NCBI GenBank assembly: GCA_017460885.1
Contig: JAFUAB010000051.1
Location: 1-64,000 of the forward strand
DNA length: 64,000 bases
From: Lachnospiraceae bacterium
GTDB lineage: Bacteria > Bacillota > Clostridia > Lachnospirales > Lachnospiraceae
Reading direction: 5' to 3'
Shown here: positions 7,721 through 15,325 of the stretch, piece by piece
Layout of the letters: the number at the start of each line of letters is the position of its first letter
How positions within the stretch are numbered: position 1 is the stretch's first letter
Program-made: the position numbers and the translations under genes
The notes under the pieces: model-generated
Seen by the model: the letters and a program-made list of their open reading frames with translations, nothing else
What the model was told of the DNA's origin: nothing
Databases searched by the model: none

Positions 7721-7777
7721 CGCAAAAAAGCGGCGGCCACAGATCCTTTTAAGACCCATAGCCGCCACTCATTTGCG
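7721..7777 (-). terminator. Rho-independent terminator
   Basis: Leftward reading gives GGCGGC...GCCGCC with a stretch of seven T after the stem and outer pairing CGCAAA/TTTGCG. It ends the transcript of the small acidic protein genes at 7.85-8.54 kb. Confidence 0.8.
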
Positions 7778-7851
7778 TTATTCATTTCATCCGTCCTTAT
7801 CGCTCACCTTGGAGCCGAAATCACTCCACTCCGCACATCCGGGAAATGTTC

Positions 7852-7947
7852 CTATACTGTCATCATACTCAGTTTCTCGCCCTCTATTTTAAGGTCCATT
7901 CCCTCTTCCTCGAACCGCTTCTCGTCAAAGCTGTCCCATCCGAGCAT
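7852..7947 (-). CDS. Short acidic ORF, possibly the shifted 3' end of the gene upstream
   Basis: After the stop of the acidic protein frame, another frame holds DMLGWDSFDEKRFEEEG and KIEGEKLSMMTV. This looks like a genuine protein end and extends to a TAG just before the terminator. The two frames overlap by about 25 bp. Either a frameshift separated a single gene into two, or this is an independent tiny gene from the ATG at 7947, which has no clear ribosome site. Confidence 0.35.
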   Translation of the reverse strand: MLGWDSFDEKRFEEEGMDLKIEGEKLSMMTV

Positions 7948-8197
7948 ATCGCAGACTGGCCTTCGCCGCTGTTTCCGCCTCAGCCTTCGTCGCTGTCTCC
8001 GTCGGTGCCTCTGACGCCTCTGCCGTGGGCTGCTCCGTATCCACTGTGGGCTGTTCCACTCTCTCCACTGTGGGCTGCTCTGCCTCTACTGCGGGCTTGT
8101 CCGCGCTCGTTCCCTGCGGACTAAGCGCCTCCGCCAGAGCCTTTGCCTCATTGATGGGAGCCGTCTGCCCCGCCTGTGCCTTTTTTCTCGTAGCCAT
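7925..8197 (-). CDS. Acidic, repeat-containing small protein
   Basis: About 90 residues starting MATRKKAQAGQ, then an acidic linker with imperfect repeats of EQPTVE/EQPTVD/EQPTAE, ending SLRYARMGQL. It is low in complexity, probably unstructured and not a recognised family. The frame continues 26 codons upstream of the ATG at 8197 without a ribosome site and overlaps the preceding gene. The repeat units are also near-identical in DNA, indicating slippage growth. See the short frame at 7852 for a possible displaced C-terminus. Confidence 0.5.
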   Translation of the reverse strand: MATRKKAQAGQTAPINEAKALAEALSPQGTSADKPAVEAEQPTVERVEQPTVDTEQPTAEASEAPTETATKAEAETAAKASLRYARMGQL

Positions 8198-8537
8198 AAC
8201 CCTTTCCGAAGGCTGCCTGCATCTCCATCCTCTCCTCGAGGGTTGTCTCCCGGCGGCTCCTGCGGTAGGCTTCAAGTGCCTCCGCTGTTTCCTTCTCCTC
8301 CGCTGCCCTGCAGGCTTCCTCGTTGAAAAGGTCTCTGTAAGGCGTGTAGGCGAGCTTCTGGCGGCATTCCGTGGGGAGGATCCTGTTGTTGCTCTTCCAT
8401 CTGCAAACCCCGTCCGCTCCGAAGAAGATCTCGCCGTCCAGCGCCCTCTGGCTCATCTTCTCGATCTCCTTCTCGGCTGCGGCCTTCCAATACTCTCCAA
8501 GGCTTCCTGAAAGTTCCTGCTGAAATCTGCTCGTCAT
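8148..8537 (-). CDS. Small conserved accessory protein
   Basis: About 130 residues starting MTSRFQQELSGSLGEYWKAAAEKEIEKMSQRALDGEI, followed by an Ala/Glu/Arg-rich helical C-terminus. It resembles short uncharacterised proteins of clostridial integrative elements. GCAAGGAGGATAAAGCG precedes the ATG at 8537. It is transcribed from promoter module P1, a sequence also found before three other small genes here. No function is known. Confidence 0.55.
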   Translation of the reverse strand: MTSRFQQELSGSLGEYWKAAAEKEIEKMSQRALDGEIFFGADGVCRWKSNNRILPTECRQKLAYTPYRDLFNEEACRAAEEKETAEALEAYRRSRRETTLEERMEMQAAFGKGYGYEKKGTGGADGSHQ

Positions 8538-8586
8538 CGCTTTATCCTCCTTGCCCCGCGGGCTGTGCTTGTCTTTTGTTATGGAC

Positions 8587-8686
8587 ATATTACCGTTACG
8601 GCACACGATAGCAAGCGGATTCTGCGATATTTACTGCCATAAAGTACACAAAAATAAGAGGCTGTCATGCCCCTTATCTGGTGTAG
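8587..8686 (-). promoter_or_regulatory. Promoter module P1 with upstream palindrome
   Basis: Leftward TTGCTA (8609-8614), 16-bp spacer and TAATAT (8587-8592), followed by a leader containing AAAAGACAAGCACAGCC. Upstream of the -35 is an imperfect palindrome (8644-8686) with TACAC/GTGTA outer arms and ATAAG/CTTAT inner arms. The same layout is seen at 9871, 10651 and, partly, 29802. Confidence 0.65.
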
Positions 8687-8707
8687 ATCACACAGATAAT
8701 CACCCTC

Positions 8708-8737
8708 TTGACAGAAGTATATACTTTAGTCTATACT
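8708..8737 (+). promoter_or_regulatory. vapBC promoter with palindromic operator
   Basis: TTGACA, 18-bp spacer, TATACT. AGTATA (8716-8721) and TATACT (8732-8737) form an inverted repeat across the spacer and -10, a plausible site for VapB autorepression. AAAAGGAGG precedes the ATG at 8761. Confidence 0.75.
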
Positions 8738-8760
8738 TATATTAAAAGGAGGTAATTATC

Positions 8761-8994
8761 ATGGATGTAGCAAAAGTATTCTCAAATGGCGGCAGTCAAG
8801 CGGTACGTCTTCCAAAAACCTGCCGGTTTGACAACGAAGAGGTATTTGTTAACCGCATTGGCAATGTAGTTATGCTGTTTCCAAAAGAAGATCGCTGGCA
8901 GAGTCTTCTCACAAGCCTTGATCTCTTTACGGATGATTTTTTATCTGAAGAGATAGGACAGCTTCCTCTGGAAGAACGTGAGGTTGTCATATGA
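8761..8994 (+). CDS. vapB: VapB-type antitoxin (SpoVT/AbrB fold)
   Basis: 77 residues. The N-terminal swapped-hairpin DNA-binding domain is evident: AKVFSNGGSQAVRLPKTCRF, EVFVNRIGNVVMLFPKE. The C-terminal tail, SLLTSLDLFTDDFLSEE, would wrap the toxin. The TGA overlaps the toxin ATG by 4 bp. The pair is a type II toxin-antitoxin module that should repress its own promoter through the palindrome upstream. It lies opposite in direction to its neighbours. Confidence 0.85.
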   Translation: MDVAKVFSNGGSQAVRLPKTCRFDNEEVFVNRIGNVVMLFPKEDRWQSLLTSLDLFTDDFLSEEIGQLPLEEREVVI

Positions 8995-9395
8995 TCCGCT
9001 ATATGTTGGATACCTGCACCATAGCTTACGCCAAAAACAGAGAACCCGCTTGCGTATTGGAAAGGCTTCTGCAGCATGATCCGTCTGAAATCTGCATCTC
9101 ATCTATAACAATGGCAGAGCTTGAATTTGGCGTATATAGAAGCTCTAAGCCTGAAAAGAACAGGATGGCTCTGCTGATGTTTCTCTCAAACATTGCAATT
9201 TTGCCTTTCGATTCAGACGCAGCCTTTGAGTATGGGGATATAAGGCAAAAGCTAAAAACCGCCGGGATCATAATTGGTGGAAATGATATGCTTATTGCCG
9301 CCCATGCTCGTTCCCGGAATTTTACGCTGGTTACTCACAATACACGGGAGTTTAACCGAGTCGAAAGGCTAAATGTTGAGGATTGGGTCATTTGA
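8991..9395 (+). CDS. vapC: VapC-type PIN-domain toxin
   Basis: 134-residue PIN domain ribonuclease. The four acidic residues are visible: Asp in YMLDTCTIAY, Glu in TMAELEFGVY, Asp in GGNDMLIAAHA and a late acidic residue in THNTREFNRVE. VapC enzymes usually cut initiator tRNA or rRNA; the target here is unknown. The gene is translationally coupled to vapB. Its 3' end overlaps the convergent gene that ends at 9388. Confidence 0.9.
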   Translation: MIRYMLDTCTIAYAKNREPACVLERLLQHDPSEICISSITMAELEFGVYRSSKPEKNRMALLMFLSNIAILPFDSDAAFEYGDIRQKLKTAGIIIGGNDMLIAAHARSRNFTLVTHNTREFNRVERLNVEDWVI

Positions 9396-9612
9396 CCCAG
9401 TCAACTACATTTTCCATCTGCGCTTCCCATTCCGCTTTGCTCAGGATCATCCCGATCCGGCTCTCTATGCTCAAGCCCAGCGGCTGTGCCTTGAAGTCCT
9501 CAAATATCCTCCTCGCCATCGGCTCCGCTTCCTCGAAGGTGTATCCCTTCGCCTCGATCTTGTGGATCACGCTCATCAGGTTCCTGTAGGTCAGGTTCTT
9601 CATCTGCTTCAT
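9388..9612 (-). CDS. Small conserved accessory protein
   Basis: About 74 residues: MKQMKNLTYRNLMSVIHKIEAKGYTFEEAEPMARRIFEDF and an acidic C-terminus ending ENVVDWVK. It is predicted all-helical and not a recognised family. GAGGGAGGACCAGAG precedes the ATG at 9612. It lies downstream of the 9626 gene, probably in the same transcript from promoter module P2. The last 8 bp overlap vapC on the other strand. Confidence 0.5.
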   Translation of the reverse strand: MKQMKNLTYRNLMSVIHKIEAKGYTFEEAEPMARRIFEDFKAQPLGLSIESRIGMILSKAEWEAQMENVVDWVK

Positions 9613-9625
9613 CTCTGGTCCTCCC

Positions 9626-9826
9626 TCAAATGTACTCGGAAAGCTCATCGTACTGCGCTTTCAGTCTTGTGTATTCCTGTGCGATGCAGGTCTGGCGGAA
9701 ACCGTTCTTCTCTGCCTTTCCCTTCTCCCAAAGCCTGTCAAGCTCTGCCTTGCGGTCTCTTAAGATGAAGTCCAGTTCATCGATGTCTGTTTTTGCTGTC
9801 TGCAGGTCTTTTTCAAATCTCGTCAT
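9626..9826 (-). CDS. Small coiled-coil protein
   Basis: 66 residues, MTRFEKDLQTAKTDIDELDFILRDRKAELDRLWEKG..., with heptad-like spacing of hydrophobic residues through most of its length. GAAGGAGGGCAGAGACC precedes the ATG at 9826. The frame extends 23 codons upstream, but that part lies in the leader of promoter module P2. No recognised function. Confidence 0.5.
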   Translation of the reverse strand: MTRFEKDLQTAKTDIDELDFILRDRKAELDRLWEKGKAEKNGFRQTCIAQEYTRLKAQYDELSEYI

Positions 9827-9870
9827 GGTCTCTGCCCTCCTTCGGTTGTGCTTGTCTTTTGGTAGTGTGT

Positions 9871-9972
9871 ACATTACCGTACTATCGGAGGCCATAGCAA
9901 CTTATATCTGCAAATTGTCGGCTCATAATGTACACAAGGATAAGGAACCGTTAAGCCCCTTATTTGTGTACA
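9871..9972 (-). promoter_or_regulatory. Promoter module P2 with upstream palindrome
   Basis: Leftward TTGCTA (9895-9900), 18-bp spacer, TAATGT (9871-9876), leader with AAAAGACAAGCACAACC. The upstream palindrome (9929-9972) has perfect 9-bp arms TGTACACAA/TTGTGTACA plus ATAAGG/CCTTAT. It also lies just beyond the stop of the small gene remnant upstream. Confidence 0.7.
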
Positions 9973-9974
9973 AT

Positions 9975-10086
9975 TCAGCGCTCCTGCCTTAAGGCTTCAA
10001 GCTCCCTCCTAAGATACAGGAGCTCTTTGCCTTAGCCTTTCGCTGACATATCCATAGTTTACCTTGTCCATAGTTACTATGCCCAT
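9975..10086 (-). pseudogene. Tiny coiled-coil gene broken by a frameshift
   Basis: GAGAGGAGGTTACT precedes an ATG (10086) opening MDKVNYGYVSERLRQR after a short leader. This frame stops early. A second frame continues exactly where it leaves off, as KELLYLRRELEALRQER, to a TGA at 9975. Joining the two gives a plausible protein of about 37 residues with a helical heptad pattern, so an indel near 10030 is likely. Confidence 0.4.
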
Positions 10087-10098
10087 AGTAACCTCCTC

Positions 10099-10332
10099 TC
10101 ATAAAAACGGGATCTCCGGGTCTGCTGCATATCCCCTCGTGTCATACATCATCTCCATCGCATCCCTGTATCCGCTGAGCCGGGCAAGCTCGTCCCTCAG
10201 TCCCCACGCTTCCCTCTCCAGCGGCTCGTAAAAGCCCGCGGGAGCAAAGCCGCAGCCGAGTGCCTCATCCGCTGCGATGAAGTTTTCATTCTCTTTAATC
10301 TTTCTGATCAGTTCCTTCTTCTGCCTTGTCAT
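10099..10332 (-). CDS. Small conserved accessory protein
   Basis: About 77 residues: MTRQKKELIRKIKENENFIAADEALGCGFAPAGFYEPLEREAWGLRDELARL. A charged helix is followed by a conserved-looking GFAPAGFYEPLE turn and a second helix. AAAGGAGG lies directly before an ATG at 10341, too close to serve it, and fits the ATG at 10332. Co-transcribed with the gene at 10348 from promoter module P3. Unknown function. Confidence 0.5.
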   Translation of the reverse strand: MTRQKKELIRKIKENENFIAADEALGCGFAPAGFYEPLEREAWGLRDELARLSGYRDAMEMMYDTRGYAADPEIPFL

Positions 10333-10347
10333 GGTCTCCATCCTCCT

Positions 10348-10608
10348 TTACAGCCTTGCGTCCTCGTGGTCATCGAGGTGCTTGAGGTATTCGTCAACCT
10401 CTCCGAGGTCCTTCAGCATGTCCCTGTAGGCCCCGAGTCCGCATTCCCTGATCACCAGGTAGTAGCCTCTGCCGTTCTTGAGGACTCCGAGGCGGTTCTG
10501 CTCCGCTATCTTCGTGGCCGTCCGTGTGAGCTTCCCGAGTCTCTGGATCTCCCTGTCCTCTCCCCTGTCGCTCATGCTTTTGCATCCTGTCCTGTCGATG
10601 TACCTCAT
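10348..10608 (-). CDS. Small conserved accessory protein
   Basis: 86 residues, MRYIDRTGCKSM..., with a basic helix (QRLGKLTRTATKIAEQNRLGVLKNG), a short beta segment (RGYYLVIRECGLGAYRDM) and an acidic end. AAAGGAGGGCAGAGGC precedes the ATG. It is the first gene behind promoter module P3 and is not a recognised family. The basic/beta layout could suit nucleic-acid contact, but that is only a guess. Confidence 0.5.
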   Translation of the reverse strand: MRYIDRTGCKSMSDRGEDREIQRLGKLTRTATKIAEQNRLGVLKNGRGYYLVIRECGLGAYRDMLKDLGEVDEYLKHLDDHEDARL

Positions 10609-10650
10609 GCCTCTGCCCTCCTTTGGCTGTGCTTTCCTTTCGGTATGGAC

Positions 10651-10750
10651 ATATTACCGTTACGGCACAGGATAGCAACTCATATCTGCAAATATGTGAG
10701 GCAAATGCTGCACAAAGATGTAGGAGAATACCGCCCCATGATCTGTGCAG
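10651..10750 (-). promoter_or_regulatory. Promoter module P3 with upstream palindrome
   Basis: Leftward TTGCTA (10673-10678), 16-bp spacer, TAATAT (10651-10656), leader with AAAGGAAAGCACAGCC. The upstream palindrome (10708-10750) has perfect arms CTGCACA/TGTGCAG, different in sequence from those of P2 but at the same position. Confidence 0.7.
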
Positions 10751-10751
10751 T

Positions 10752-11519
10752 TTATGACGCAAGCATCTGTCCCACCGCCCTGTTATAGAACTCCGCATTG
10801 CTCTCAAAGCCATAGGAATTCCGTCCCAGCTCCCTCGCGGCGCGTAGCGTGGAGCCTGATCCTGCGCAGGGGTCTATGACCACATCGCCCGGATCCGTGA
10901 AGATGCTTATCAGCTTCATCAGCAGATTCACGGGCTTCTGAGTAGGATGGATCTTCGGGATTTCCTTCCCATCGCGTCTGTACTCGAACCAGTCGAACAC
11001 CATGTGCTTCTTGCCATCCTCCCCAAGATTCCTGAACTTCGGCAGCTTGTCCTTGTACAGCACAAGGGCATATTCCGTTGCCCCCACGATCCGCATGTTG
11101 CTTTTAAGGACCTGCGGGGAGAAGTTCTTCGTAAAGGTCAGGCTGATGTGGTGCCTGAACCCCTCCTTCTCAGCCAGCATCATCAGGTCAAGCATCTGCT
11201 CGAATGCGTAGAACACGATGAGGCATGGAGCGTCCTTCTCCCCTTTCCCCGGCTCCTTCTTAAGCATCCGGGACGCATAATGCAGGAACTCCGCAAGGTT
11301 GAAGCTGTAGTCCGTATGGAATGCCGCCTTGTGCGCCTTCTTGGCATCCTCCCCGTTCCTGTTGTCGCCGTCCACATACCAGTCCCTTCGGGAAGCATAA
11401 AACCTGTCCCCGAGGTTGTACGGGATGTCGGCTATCACAAGCTGCGCCCTCGGCACGTTGTATCCTGCGATGTTCTGAAAGTTATCATGAATAAGTTCGC
11501 ACTTTACTGTATTCTCCAT
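10752..11519 (-). CDS. DNA methyltransferase, N4-cytosine/N6-adenine type
   Basis: 255 residues with the order of motifs of a beta-class amino-methyltransferase. Catalytic motif IV ADIPYNLGD is near residue 32, the target-recognition region lies in the middle, and the SAM-binding DPCAGSGSTLRAARELGR is near the C-terminus. KIHPTQKPVNLLMKLI before it is typical. The DIPYN variant of (D/N/S)PPY occurs in phage-type enzymes. The start is ATG 11519 with GGAGGATAGAG; the frame is open far upstream but without start signals. No restriction partner is nearby, so it is an orphan methylase of the phage or mobile-element kind. Confidence 0.85.
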   Translation of the reverse strand: MENTVKCELIHDNFQNIAGYNVPRAQLVIADIPYNLGDRFYASRRDWYVDGDNRNGEDAKKAHKAAFHTDYSFNLAEFLHYASRMLKKEPGKGEKDAPCLIVFYAFEQMLDLMMLAEKEGFRHHISLTFTKNFSPQVLKSNMRIVGATEYALVLYKDKLPKFRNLGEDGKKHMVFDWFEYRRDGKEIPKIHPTQKPVNLLMKLISIFTDPGDVVIDPCAGSGSTLRAARELGRNSYGFESNAEFYNRAVGQMLAS

Positions 11520-11634
11520 CTCTATCCTCCCCGCCCCCAGATGGGCATAAAAAAGGCACCGCCCCGCGTGGGAGTGATGCCTCAACACCATTGTTATTAA
11601 ATTGTTAAAATGCAGGCATTTATCAAACGCCGTA

Positions 11635-11663
11635 TTGCAAAAGTCAGACACGAGCGTTATAAT
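11635..11663 (+). promoter_or_regulatory. Promoter of the dinJ-yafQ pair
   Basis: TTGCAA, 17-bp spacer, perfect TATAAT. The antitoxin ATG at 11699 follows with GAAAGGACGG upstream. Confidence 0.75.
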
Positions 11664-11698
11664 TACGGCACAGACTATTTGAAAGGACGGTGACCCAA

Positions 11699-12034
11699 AT
11701 GGCAAACACACCAACCCAATCAAAGCCCATAAAAACGGCCAACTTCAGCATGAGGATAGAGGAAGACAAAAAAGCCTCCCTGGAACTGCTCTATGCCGGG
11801 CTCGGCATGACCCTCACGGAAGCGGTCAAGGTCTTCTTTGAGAAATCCCTCAATGTAGGTGGCATCCCCTTCGACCTGAGAATGGAGAACTACAGCCGGG
11901 AGACCCTCGAGGCCATGCGTGAGACCCTCGACATAGAGGCAGGCCGCATCCTGGCAAAACGCTACAGTTCAGTCGATGAGCTCTTTGCGGAAAACGATGC
12001 GGAGATCGCGGCGGAGGAGCTTGCCAATGCTTGA
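11699..12034 (+). CDS. RelB/DinJ-type antitoxin
   Basis: About 111 residues with a ribbon-helix-helix N-terminus: TANFSMRIEEDKKASLELLYAGLGMTLTEAVKVFFEKSL is the classic RelB/DinJ signature. The tail (YSSVDELFAENDAEIAAEEL) is acidic and should bind the toxin. The ATG at 11699 is favoured over an in-frame GTG three codons upstream because of ribosome-site spacing. The end overlaps the toxin start by 8 bp. Confidence 0.85.
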   Translation: MANTPTQSKPIKTANFSMRIEEDKKASLELLYAGLGMTLTEAVKVFFEKSLNVGGIPFDLRMENYSRETLEAMRETLDIEAGRILAKRYSSVDELFAENDAEIAAEELANA

Positions 12035-12308
12035 CATCATCCAGACCACCCAGTTCAAAAGAGACTACAAGAGGCTCGTAAAACAGGGCAAGGACGTCAG
12101 TCTGCTGAAGCCCGTCATCACCACGCTGCAACAGCAGAAACCCCTCGATAAAAAATACAGGGACCACCCTCTCCATCATAACTGGGCCGGTTTCCGTGAA
12201 TGCCACATCGAAGGCGACTGGGTCCTCATTTACAAGGCCAATGAAAAAGAACTCACCCTGATCCTTTCAAGGACAGGAAGCCACCGTGACACATTAAACA
12301 TCGAATAA
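12027..12308 (+). CDS. YafQ-family mRNA interferase toxin
   Basis: 93 residues of the RelE superfamily. FKRDYKRLVKQGKDVSLLKPVI and the active-site block DHPLHHNWAGFRECHIEGDWVLIY retain the His/Asp residues of E. coli YafQ. The C-terminal SRTGSHRDTLN holds the last catalytic His. YafQ cuts mRNA on the ribosome; the same role is expected here. Overlap with the antitoxin implies coupled translation. A hairpin terminator follows. Confidence 0.88.
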   Translation: MLDIIQTTQFKRDYKRLVKQGKDVSLLKPVITTLQQQKPLDKKYRDHPLHHNWAGFRECHIEGDWVLIYKANEKELTLILSRTGSHRDTLNIE

Positions 12309-12318
12309 TAATACTAAA

Positions 12319-12353
12319 GGGCTGTGAATGGGATCTTCCTTGCCTCACAGCCC
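12319..12353. terminator. Convergent terminator hairpin
   Basis: Perfect 9-bp stem GGGCTGTGA/TCACAGCCC between the convergent toxin and tail-protein genes. The T-run is weak, so termination strength is uncertain. Confidence 0.55.
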
Positions 12354-12362
12354 GTTTGATTC

Positions 12363-13211
12363 TCAGCCGCATATCTCCGGGTAATCCTCACATGCCCTTA
12401 TCATATCCGCCACCGCTGACCAGTTGCTCGCCGCCTTCACGCTGGAAAGCAGGGACTCAGGCACGTACACATAGCAGGAGCCGCTTAAGATCGGGCTTCC
12501 CGTGAAGGATGCCGTGGTCGCCGTGGGCACCGACGTGATGTTCGGGAAGATGACCGCGGTCAGGCTCGTGCATCCGTTGAACACGTTGCCGCTCACGTTC
12601 GTAACCGCCGCAGGGAACTTCAGCTTCGTGAGTCCTGTGCAGTTGTAGAAGGTGAATCCCCCGATCTGGGTGAGTCCTGTTAAGGTCACGTCCGCAAGTG
12701 CCGTGCATCCCCGGAAAAAGTACTGCGACGTCGTCCTGATGGCCGGAAGGCTCACGCTCGTAAGCCCCGTGCAGTCCCTGAATACCCCCTGCTGTGCCGT
12801 GCCATATGCAGCGTCTGTGCCGCCGGATGAGCTCAGTACGGGAGCCGAGAAGCTCTTCAGCGCCGTGCAGCCCGCAAACGCCCCGTCCCCGATGGACGTG
12901 AGCTTTGAGAGCGTAAGCGCACTGTCCGGGAGCCTTGCGCCCCTTAAGGCGTCGCTGCCCATCGTCAGGATCTCGCCCCATGTGATATCAAGAGTCGTGA
13001 GCCCCGTGCAGTCACGGAGCGCCCCTGACGGTATCGCCGTTATCGATGGGAGGACGATCTTTGCCAGCGTCGCCCCCGCCCCCTGGAATGCGCACTTCTT
13101 TATCGCCGTAAGAGCGCTGTCCTCGAAAGCCCCTCCGATGAGGGAGAAGTCCTTCGAGAGCAATGCCTTCATGATCACGGCGTCGCTGTATGTCAGTTTC
13201 GTGTCAGCCAT
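12363..13211 (-). CDS. BspA-type leucine-rich-repeat protein (prophage-associated)
   Basis: 282 residues, mostly LRR_5/BspA-type repeats: repeated 'GAFxGCTALxxxxxPxxxxI' units such as SIGDGAFAGCTALKSFSAPVL and GVFRDCTGLTSVSLPAI. The C-terminus ends in a short cap (YVYVPESLLSSVKAAS, EICG). There is no signal peptide or membrane segment. Together with the next gene, which shares the repeat type and cap, it fits a phage tail or receptor-binding accessory. Secreted BspA proteins look similar but carry export signals. AGGAGGTATGAA precedes the ATG. Confidence 0.7.
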   Translation of the reverse strand: MADTKLTYSDAVIMKALLSKDFSLIGGAFEDSALTAIKKCAFQGAGATLAKIVLPSITAIPSGALRDCTGLTTLDITWGEILTMGSDALRGARLPDSALTLSKLTSIGDGAFAGCTALKSFSAPVLSSSGGTDAAYGTAQQGVFRDCTGLTSVSLPAIRTTSQYFFRGCTALADVTLTGLTQIGGFTFYNCTGLTKLKFPAAVTNVSGNVFNGCTSLTAVIFPNITSVPTATTASFTGSPILSGSCYVYVPESLLSSVKAASNWSAVADMIRACEDYPEICG

Positions 13212-13300
13212 TTCATACCTCCTATGCCCCCTGCACAGCCGTCCACGACGCGGCCATCAAACCGCATCCGTCCACGCTGTACAGGGGATGAATTCTCCTT

Positions 13301-15325
13301 TTATCCTGCCGCTATCTCATACTCCGGGTAGTCGCTTATGGGCTCGATGCAGGCGGAGTAGTTCGCCCACTTGCCCGTCGTCTGGTAGGCCTCCACGAGG
13401 TCATCCGGCACGATGATGTGGCCGTTGCTCCTCGATATCGGGCCCGATGAATAGAACAGTGAGCTGGATCCGCTTGTGGTTATCACCGCATCCTCGTTCC
13501 TTATGATGAGCGTGGTGAGCCCACGGAGCGCCGTGAAGTCGTTCGAGCCCAGGCTCTTGACCTTTCCGATGTCCAGCGTTGCTATCGCCGTGTCCCCGGC
13601 AAAAATGCCCGTGGAAAGAGATCCGTTCGAGGACGTCCCCACGAGGTTCGGGAACAGAGCAGTCGTGAGAGCCGTGCAGTACCCGAGCGTGCTTGTCGCA
13701 CCGAGAAGCGTGGCCTTCGGCAGGTCGAGGGACTTCAATGCGCTGCACTGGAAGAATCCGTAGTTGCCCACGCTCGTTACCTCCGGCAGGCTCACGCTCT
13801 CCAATGCCTGGCAGTACTGGAACCCTCCCACGGGAACCGCCGTAAGGGACGGGAAGCTCACGTCTGCGAGGGCAGCCAGGTTCAGGAATGCGTTCTCCGC
13901 TATCGTCGCAAGACCCGTCCTGTCGGTGTACTGCGCCAGGGTTCCCTCGAGGAATGCCTTGTACTGCTGTGCCACGTACTCGAACTGCGCATAGCAGTCC
14001 GTGACTCCCGTGACGTTGCTCCCATCTGGCGAGAATCCCGTGAACAGGTAGTCTGCTGACGATCCCGCGCCTGTCCAGACCGGCGTCCCCTCGGCTGCCA
14101 CGTCGTAGGTGACGGAGGAACCGTAAGGCACGTTGGTGTAGGTCTTTAGGAGCGTTGATCCGTTCCAGAAGCGCACTGTGTATGTCCTCGGCGTTGCCGC
14201 ATAGACCTCGTACACGTTCCTGTCCGCCCTCACGTTGACCAATATGTCCGGGTCAGCAGTCTCCGCATTCGGGCTTGCCGCCCACCCCGCAAAGGAATAG
14301 GTGTATTCCGAGGTGGATGCCTTCTCATGCGTCAGGGACATCTGTGCGTTCGCACCGTCCGTTATCGTCTCCGACCCGAGGAAGGACAGCCCGTCATCGC
14401 TGTAGTAGTAGATGACCGCAGTGATGTGGTCATAGTCTATCGTGATGTCCGGGTACCTCCTGTTTGCCGATGCCACGACGCTCCCAGTGACGGTCGGCAC
14501 ATGGATCGTGCCATATACCTGCGCGGCTGCCACGTTGCTGCCGTTCTGGTCGAGCCCCCTCATCGTGTCGAGGACGTCAAGCATGCCGCTGATCTCCGAT
14601 GCCAGCTCTGCCTCCCATGTGAAGCCTATGAGCCTCACGCGGGAGCTTGCCGGGATGGAATTAAGGATCCCCAGGCTGTCGATGGCATCCGACACGTTCT
14701 CCAGCCGCAGCGTTGTGACATTCGTCACATCCGGGCAGGTGAAGTCCGTGATCTGGCCCTGGTTGAGGACAACGAGCGCCGTTATCGTCCCCGGCAGGTG
14801 CAGGACCTTTATCGCACCGCCGTTCGGGAGCGTAAGCCCCGCGATGGCCGTGCCGTCGAAGTAGACGTTCTCGATGTTCACGCATCCCGATAAGTCCACC
14901 GTTTTCTGGTCTCCCGTCCCAAGACCCGCGCAGTTCCTGATATCGATCGTCTGCAGGAGGGTGTTGTTTCCAAGGTGCAGCTCCTTCAGGTTCCCGTTCG
15001 TGTAATAGCGTCCTGGGTCGCCGAGCTTTAACGAGCGCAGCCTCGTGGCGTAGGAGAACTCCGCATAGCCGACCTTAAGGCCTGACAGGTCGCCCACGTC
15101 GGAGAGCTGGGATGCGCTGTAGATGTAGATTTCAGTGTCATTTACGTTATCCAGCGGGCATTCGAGGGTGTAGGCCGTGTTGCGCGCCGCCCTCGTCTGC
15201 ACGAGGTATGAGCCGAACTTCACCGTGGCATAGCTCTTCGAGGACACACCTGAAGTCATCCCCGTTGTTTGAGCTGAGAGCTCCCGGCACGTTTTCCCAG
15301 ACTGCGTATCTTGGATATTTTCCAT
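13301..15325 (-). CDS. Phage tail-type LRR/InlB-repeat protein, 5' end replaced
   Basis: From about residue 28 (SYATVKFGSYLVQT) it matches large tail or base-plate proteins of gut-Clostridia siphoviruses. Next come TLECPLDNVNDTEIYIYSASQLSDVGDLSG, leucine-rich segments, two InlB-type beta domains (VIYYYSDDGLSFLGSETI; YTVRFWNGSTLLKTYTNVPYG) and BspA-type LRRs. The first 27 residues are translated from inside the methylase gene in another frame, so the true N-terminal part has been lost through a deletion. The ATG at 15325 has no ribosome site. The expressed status is doubtful. It ends with the same YPE cap as the neighbouring LRR protein. Confidence 0.65.
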   Translation of the reverse strand: MENIQDTQSGKTCRELSAQTTGMTSGVSSKSYATVKFGSYLVQTRAARNTAYTLECPLDNVNDTEIYIYSASQLSDVGDLSGLKVGYAEFSYATRLRSLKLGDPGRYYTNGNLKELHLGNNTLLQTIDIRNCAGLGTGDQKTVDLSGCVNIENVYFDGTAIAGLTLPNGGAIKVLHLPGTITALVVLNQGQITDFTCPDVTNVTTLRLENVSDAIDSLGILNSIPASSRVRLIGFTWEAELASEISGMLDVLDTMRGLDQNGSNVAAAQVYGTIHVPTVTGSVVASANRRYPDITIDYDHITAVIYYYSDDGLSFLGSETITDGANAQMSLTHEKASTSEYTYSFAGWAASPNAETADPDILVNVRADRNVYEVYAATPRTYTVRFWNGSTLLKTYTNVPYGSSVTYDVAAEGTPVWTGAGSSADYLFTGFSPDGSNVTGVTDCYAQFEYVAQQYKAFLEGTLAQYTDRTGLATIAENAFLNLAALADVSFPSLTAVPVGGFQYCQALESVSLPEVTSVGNYGFFQCSALKSLDLPKATLLGATSTLGYCTALTTALFPNLVGTSSNGSLSTGIFAGDTAIATLDIGKVKSLGSNDFTALRGLTTLIIRNEDAVITTSGSSSLFYSSGPISRSNGHIIVPDDLVEAYQTTGKWANYSACIEPISDYPEYEIAAG

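Noticed and set aside
12363-15325. Diversity-generating retroelement acting on the LRR tail proteins
   Set aside because: No reverse transcriptase gene or template repeat was found in the window.
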